Positions 5,269 through 8,503 of a stretch of DNA of 8,503 nucleotides are shown one piece after another. The stretch is from Chloroflexota bacterium (GTDB lineage Bacteria > Chloroflexota > Anaerolineae > Promineifilales > Promineifilaceae). The stretch is from positions 1-8,503 of the forward strand of contig QQUD01000940.1 in the NCBI GenBank assembly GCA_008501785.1, read 5' to 3'. Within the stretch, counting starts at the first letter, position 1. Every line of letters begins with the position of its first letter. Position numbers and translations under genes: made by a program. The notes below the pieces were generated by a model. The model searched no databases. It was not told the origin of the DNA and saw nothing but the letters and a program-made list of their open reading frames with translations.

Positions 5269-7260
5269 ATGGCTCACTCACACCGTCAAACTGATAATCC
5301 CTTTTTTAACCGGCAGCGGATCACCGACCCTGCTTACTTTTATGGTCGCGAAAAAGCCGTTGAAGCAATGTACAGCGCAATTGCCACACGTCAATGCCGT
5401 TCCATTGTTGGCGAACGCAAAATGGGCAAAAGCTCGCTGCTGGCCCACCTTTCCTGTACCGATTCACTACTGCATCATGGGTTTGACCCAAAAAAGTTCG
5501 TTTTCATTTACGTCGATATGGAAGGTATGGCAAATATCGCCTACGAAGAGTTTTGGCCGGAACTGCTGGACCGGCTGGAAATGGCGCTGCCCGACAGCCA
5601 GGAAAAGCTGCGCGATCAGGTGGGTGATCTGGCCATGCAGGCCGAGGTGCGCTTTTCGCAGGTGCGCCGCGTGCTGCGCCGCATGGATCGTGCCGGTTTG
5701 ACGGTGGTGATGATGCTGGACGAGTTTGAAAGTTTGGCAGGCAATGAGGCGTTTAATGCCAGTTTTTATGGCGAACTGCGCAGTTTGGCGGGTGAGCTGG
5801 GTGTGGTTTACATCACCGCTTCGAAGCGCAGCCTGTACGATTTGACCTACCAACACGCGGACACGCTTTCATCCCCGTTTTTCAACATTTTTTCGGAAGA
5901 GCCACTCGATTTGATGTCGTATGACGAGGCTGAGAATTTGCTGATGGAGCTGTCTGCGCTTACCGGAACAGGCAGTTTTACGAAGGATGAGTGTGCTGCA
6001 CTGATTGATTTAGCCGGACCTCATCCTTTTTTCTTGCAGGTGGCCGGTTATTATTTGTGTGCAGCGCGAAGGGAGTTGGAAACGGACACGCTCCTCCCCG
6101 CCAAAGCTACACGCGGTTTTCTGGCAGAATCCGAAGACCATTTCCGCTATTTGTGGGACCAACTGGGGGAGTCTGAGCAATCGACGCTGAGGCATTGGGA
6201 AACGGCCACTTCGGCTGCGCTCAGTGCAGGCGTTCCTGACACGATCAAACCCCTCGTCGCCAAATGCTTGCTTAAGCAAGAAAATGGCGAACGCCCCCGA
6301 CCATTTGGCAAAGCCTTTGCCGAATTTCTATCACGCGCCACCCTAACCAAACGCCCAACTTCCACAACGGAAGCAACTCGCGCTTCAACCAATTTGACTG
6401 GCACGACGCTGGGTAACTACCGCGTGCTCACACCAGTTGGGCAAGGTGGGATGGCGGTGGTTTACAAAGGTTACCAATCCTCACTGGATCGATACGTCGC
6501 CATTAAAGTGATGGCGCACCATTTGGCTGATGATCGCACCTTCATTGACCGCTTTCAGCGAGAGGCATCAGGCGTGGCCCAACTGCGCCATCAAAATGTG
6601 GTGCAAATGTATGATTTTGGCTTGTCCAAAGGCATTTCATACATGGTGATGGAGTTCATTGAGGGTGAAACCTTGAAAGAACGGCTGGTGAGTCAGCGCG
6701 AAGCGGGGGAACGGATGCCGCTTTCCGATGTGATGCAGGTGGTGCGTGATTTGGCAGCGGCGCTCGATTATGCCCATGCTCACAGCATTGTGCATCGAGA
6801 TGTGAAACCGACAAATGTGATGATGCGCCAGGAAGAGCAGTTGGCTCGGTTAACCGGTGGGGCCTCATTTGCGGCGGTGCTGGCCGATTTTGGCGTGGCG
6901 CGGATGTTGGAAGGTGTGCAGTTAACCGGCACGGGTGCCACGATTGGTACACCCGATTACATGTCGCCCGAGCAGGCGCGTGGCGAACCGGCTGGCGCGC
7001 AATCAGATGTGTATGCGCTGGGCGTTGTGCTTTATGAAATGTTGACGGGTGAACTGCCGTTTACGGCCGATACGCCAGTGGCAGTGCTGCTAAAACATAT
7101 GCAAGCCATCCCACCTTCCGCCATTATGAAAGTGCCAGATTTGCCAACAGGGGTGGATCATGTGCTGCTAAAGGCGCTGGCAAAGCAGCCGGCGGAGCGA
7201 TACGCAACGGCTGGTCGTATGGCCGAGGCGCTGCATAGCGCATTGGAGCGATACCAATGA
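5269..7260 (+). CDS. AAA/STAND-like ATPase fused to a Hanks-type Ser/Thr protein kinase
   Basis: The product has 663 residues. The N-terminal ATPase begins 'NPFFNRQRITDPAYFYGREK', an ORC/STAND-type entry. It has Walker A 'GERKMGKSS' (48-56), Walker B 'VVMMLDEFE' (146-154) and a sensor-like 'YITASKR' (181-187). Residues ~300-358 look like the winged helix that ends such ATPases. A Thr/Ser-rich linker (~359-380) leads to the kinase: Gly loop 'VGQGGMAVVYKG' (390-401), Lys413 in 'VAIKVM', catalytic 'HRDVKPTN' (509-516, Asp511), 'DFG' (540-542) and 'MSPEQ' (565-569). The stretch between HRD and DFG is some ten residues longer than usual. All catalytic residues are present, so an active kinase is expected. 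No membrane segment is seen. STAND kinases usually carry the kinase first; here the order is reversed. ATP-driven sensing that controls phosphorylation is inference. Confidence 0.92.
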   Translation: MAHSHRQTDNPFFNRQRITDPAYFYGREKAVEAMYSAIATRQCRSIVGERKMGKSSLLAHLSCTDSLLHHGFDPKKFVFIYVDMEGMANIAYEEFWPELLDRLEMALPDSQEKLRDQVGDLAMQAEVRFSQVRRVLRRMDRAGLTVVMMLDEFESLAGNEAFNASFYGELRSLAGELGVVYITASKRSLYDLTYQHADTLSSPFFNIFSEEPLDLMSYDEAENLLMELSALTGTGSFTKDECAALIDLAGPHPFFLQVAGYYLCAARRELETDTLLPAKATRGFLAESEDHFRYLWDQLGESEQSTLRHWETATSAALSAGVPDTIKPLVAKCLLKQENGERPRPFGKAFAEFLSRATLTKRPTSTTEATRASTNLTGTTLGNYRVLTPVGQGGMAVVYKGYQSSLDRYVAIKVMAHHLADDRTFIDRFQREASGVAQLRHQNVVQMYDFGLSKGISYMVMEFIEGETLKERLVSQREAGERMPLSDVMQVVRDLAAALDYAHAHSIVHRDVKPTNVMMRQEEQLARLTGGASFAAVLADFGVARMLEGVQLTGTGATIGTPDYMSPEQARGEPAGAQSDVYALGVVLYEMLTGELPFTADTPVAVLLKHMQAIPPSAIMKVPDLPTGVDHVLLKALAKQPAERYATAGRMAEALHSALERYQ

Positions 7261-8503
7261 TGCGCCGCGCAATGAATACGGGAATTATCGGGGGCGTGCT
7301 GATTAGCTTGGGCAGCACCTATCCATTTTTGGTGATCGTGATGCCGCTGTTGATGGCTAATTGGCAGCGGCCCATTCAAAATGAGGTGGTGCATACGGCG
7401 ATATTAATGATTTCAGCCGCTATTGCTCTGCCTGCTGTTTTTGTGTTGGGTGCGCAGGCGGCTCGTCATGCTCGCGTTCACGGGTGGACCGAGGGGGCGA
7501 AGGCAGGGCTGTTGGCTGGCGTATTTGCCGGTCTGATTTTCTATATCACCATTATCATGCCGTTTGTTTCATTGCGTGCTTATCAAACAATTTCGCCCTA
7601 TTACACTCATATTGGCAATGATTATGCTGCCATTTTCCCTCACCTGGACCGATACGGAGCCATTTTTAAAAGAAGCAGCTATTTAATGGAAATCACATTG
7701 GCGATTGCGGCTGTTTTTTGGGGAATGCAGGGTGCTTTGGTTGGTTGGCGGCGACGACATGTGGGGGTGGAAAAACGGCCGTCTCTCTATCACCTTTACC
7801 ACACTCGCCATCCACGTGAATGGTTTAAAGGGGATGAATCGGCCGTGCGTGCTGGCTTGCTGGTGGGGCTGGGATTGGGTTTGTTGCTTGCCATTTTAGC
7901 ATTTAGCACCATCATTCAGGCCAGTTCACCAATTGAGTGGATTCAAGCGGTTGGAGTTAGCGAGCAAGGGGTGATGGTCAGTGAGCAACAGCCCTTGACG
8001 CTTGCTGCATTTTTGTGGCCGCTGGCAATCATTAGCCTGTTGGCGTTTGGGTTGTTTGTGGTCATTGCCATGAAAAACCCGCCAGACTTGATTATGTCCC
8101 GATGGCGGGGCATTACCCTGGCCGGGGTGATTATTTCTGTTTTTATTTTTAGTCTGCTAGAGCAAATGGCGTTTTTCATCGCTGGCATCAGTCCATTTTT
8201 GATGCAGCAAGTGATTTTGACAACAAATACCAATGATATGCAAACAATCCAGGCTGATATGGCGAGTTTGCAAGCGTTTGTCGATTCGGTATTTGCCACG
8301 CAAAATGGTCACGCACCTTTGAGGTATTTTGCCATTATTTTGCCGTGGCTGCTGCTGCTGCTGGCTGTGATTACCGGATTAGTCTTGGGGTTGCTGCAGT
8401 GGGTGATTTTTGGATTGTTGGCTCCGATGGCGCACAAACGGCCGGTTGACAAGGCGGCGATGTTGAAACTGCGCATGAGCCGTGAACCAGAAAACACGCT
8501 GCC
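7257..8503 (+). CDS. Polytopic membrane protein of unknown function (3' end beyond window)
   Basis: The frame is open from ATG 7257 to the window end, giving at least 415 codons. The start overlaps the kinase stop as ATGA (7257-7260), with GGAG (7245-7248) 8 bases upstream, so translation is probably coupled. A second ATG follows at 7260. About eight hydrophobic segments can be seen, near residues 8-33, 46-66, 83-105, 144-164, 199-220, 247-272, 285-311 and 357-388. They are separated by loops such as 'WRRRHVGVEKRPSLYHLYHT', rich in Arg/His and likely cytoplasmic. The extracytoplasmic loop before the last segment is longer and polar (~312-356). No family is recognised. The overlap with the kinase gene suggests a membrane partner, substrate or effector of that kinase; this is inferred from position only. 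Confidence 0.85.
   Translation, partial: MMRRAMNTGIIGGVLISLGSTYPFLVIVMPLLMANWQRPIQNEVVHTAILMISAAIALPAVFVLGAQAARHARVHGWTEGAKAGLLAGVFAGLIFYITIIMPFVSLRAYQTISPYYTHIGNDYAAIFPHLDRYGAIFKRSSYLMEITLAIAAVFWGMQGALVGWRRRHVGVEKRPSLYHLYHTRHPREWFKGDESAVRAGLLVGLGLGLLLAILAFSTIIQASSPIEWIQAVGVSEQGVMVSEQQPLTLAAFLWPLAIISLLAFGLFVVIAMKNPPDLIMSRWRGITLAGVIISVFIFSLLEQMAFFIAGISPFLMQQVILTTNTNDMQTIQADMASLQAFVDSVFATQNGHAPLRYFAIILPWLLLLLAVITGLVLGLLQWVIFGLLAPMAHKRPVDKAAMLKLRMSREPENTL

Larger units (their letters stand above)
1193..7782. repeat. Dispersed highly iterated palindrome ACGGCCGT (9 copies)
   Basis: Exact copies start at 1193, 2677, 2982, 3260, 3413, 3712, 4937, 5217 and 7775. Seven of the nine are followed by T. 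The core CGGCCG also occurs at 4025, 7074, 7840 and 8439. The coding copies fall in all three codon phases: GGC-CGT at 1193, 3260 and 3413; ACG-GCC-GTT at 2677 and 3712; CGG-CCG at 2982 and 7775. Two copies are intergenic. Selection for an amino-acid motif therefore cannot explain them. None occurs in the ribosomal operon or in the kinase gene. Confidence 0.85.

Noticed and set aside
5467..5856. 129-codon minus-strand frame within the kinase gene
   Set aside because: It is antisense to conserved ATPase motifs, has no sensible ribosome binding site, and its His/Gln-rich composition is typical of a shadow frame.
6847..6856. CGGTTAACCG palindrome in the kinase gene
   Set aside because: It is a single 10-bp palindrome in coding DNA, within what chance allows, and is not repeated elsewhere in the window.

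Overview
The window reads as a bacterial chromosome segment, most likely from a Chloroflexota-type organism (Anaerolineae/Ardenticatenia/Caldilineae-like). The reasons are the long, lysine-rich L35, an ORC/STAND-like ATPase fused to a Ser/Thr kinase, a YegD-type Hsp70, a phage-antirepressor-domain protein next to a BrnT/BrnA pair, and many short intergenic repeats. This placement is an inference from protein style, not from a database match.

Bases 1-1024 hold the conserved translation operon infC (3' end only), rpmI and rplT. A perfect hairpin with a T tract lies between infC and rpmI, and a strong intrinsic terminator follows rplT.

Bases 1141-3504 encode a 787-residue protein. Its N-terminal ~445 residues are a complete YegD-like Hsp70/actin-fold ATPase. 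Its last ~290 residues carry six strand repeats spaced 46-54 residues apart that look like the DNA-gyrase A (GyrA/ParC) C-terminal beta-propeller. Heptameric tandem repeats of opposite orientation sit on either side of this gene.

Bases 3649-4725 look like an AT-richer accessory island. It holds a P22-antirepressor-type (P22_AR_N) protein whose C-terminus appears replaced by unrelated sequence, then a BrnT toxin gene with a one-base frameshift in a T5 run, overlapped by an intact BrnA-like antitoxin gene. Bases 4726-5268 are non-coding but highly structured: a hairpin after brnA, a 33-bp inverted repeat built of 8-bp AT-rich units, a perfect 16-bp palindrome, and a good promoter that would produce an almost leaderless mRNA.

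Bases 5269-8503 hold an operon. The first gene fuses an N-terminal AAA/STAND-type ATPase plus winged helix to a C-terminal, catalytically complete Hanks-type Ser/Thr kinase. The second overlaps it by 4 bp (ATGA), encodes a polytopic membrane protein, and runs off the end of the window.

Across the window the octamer palindrome ACGGCCGT occurs nine times, in all three codon phases and in intergenic DNA, against roughly 0.13 expected by chance. This resembles the highly iterated palindromes (HIP1) of cyanobacteria but with a different sequence. The octamer and the Hsp70-propeller fusion are the two most unusual signals here.
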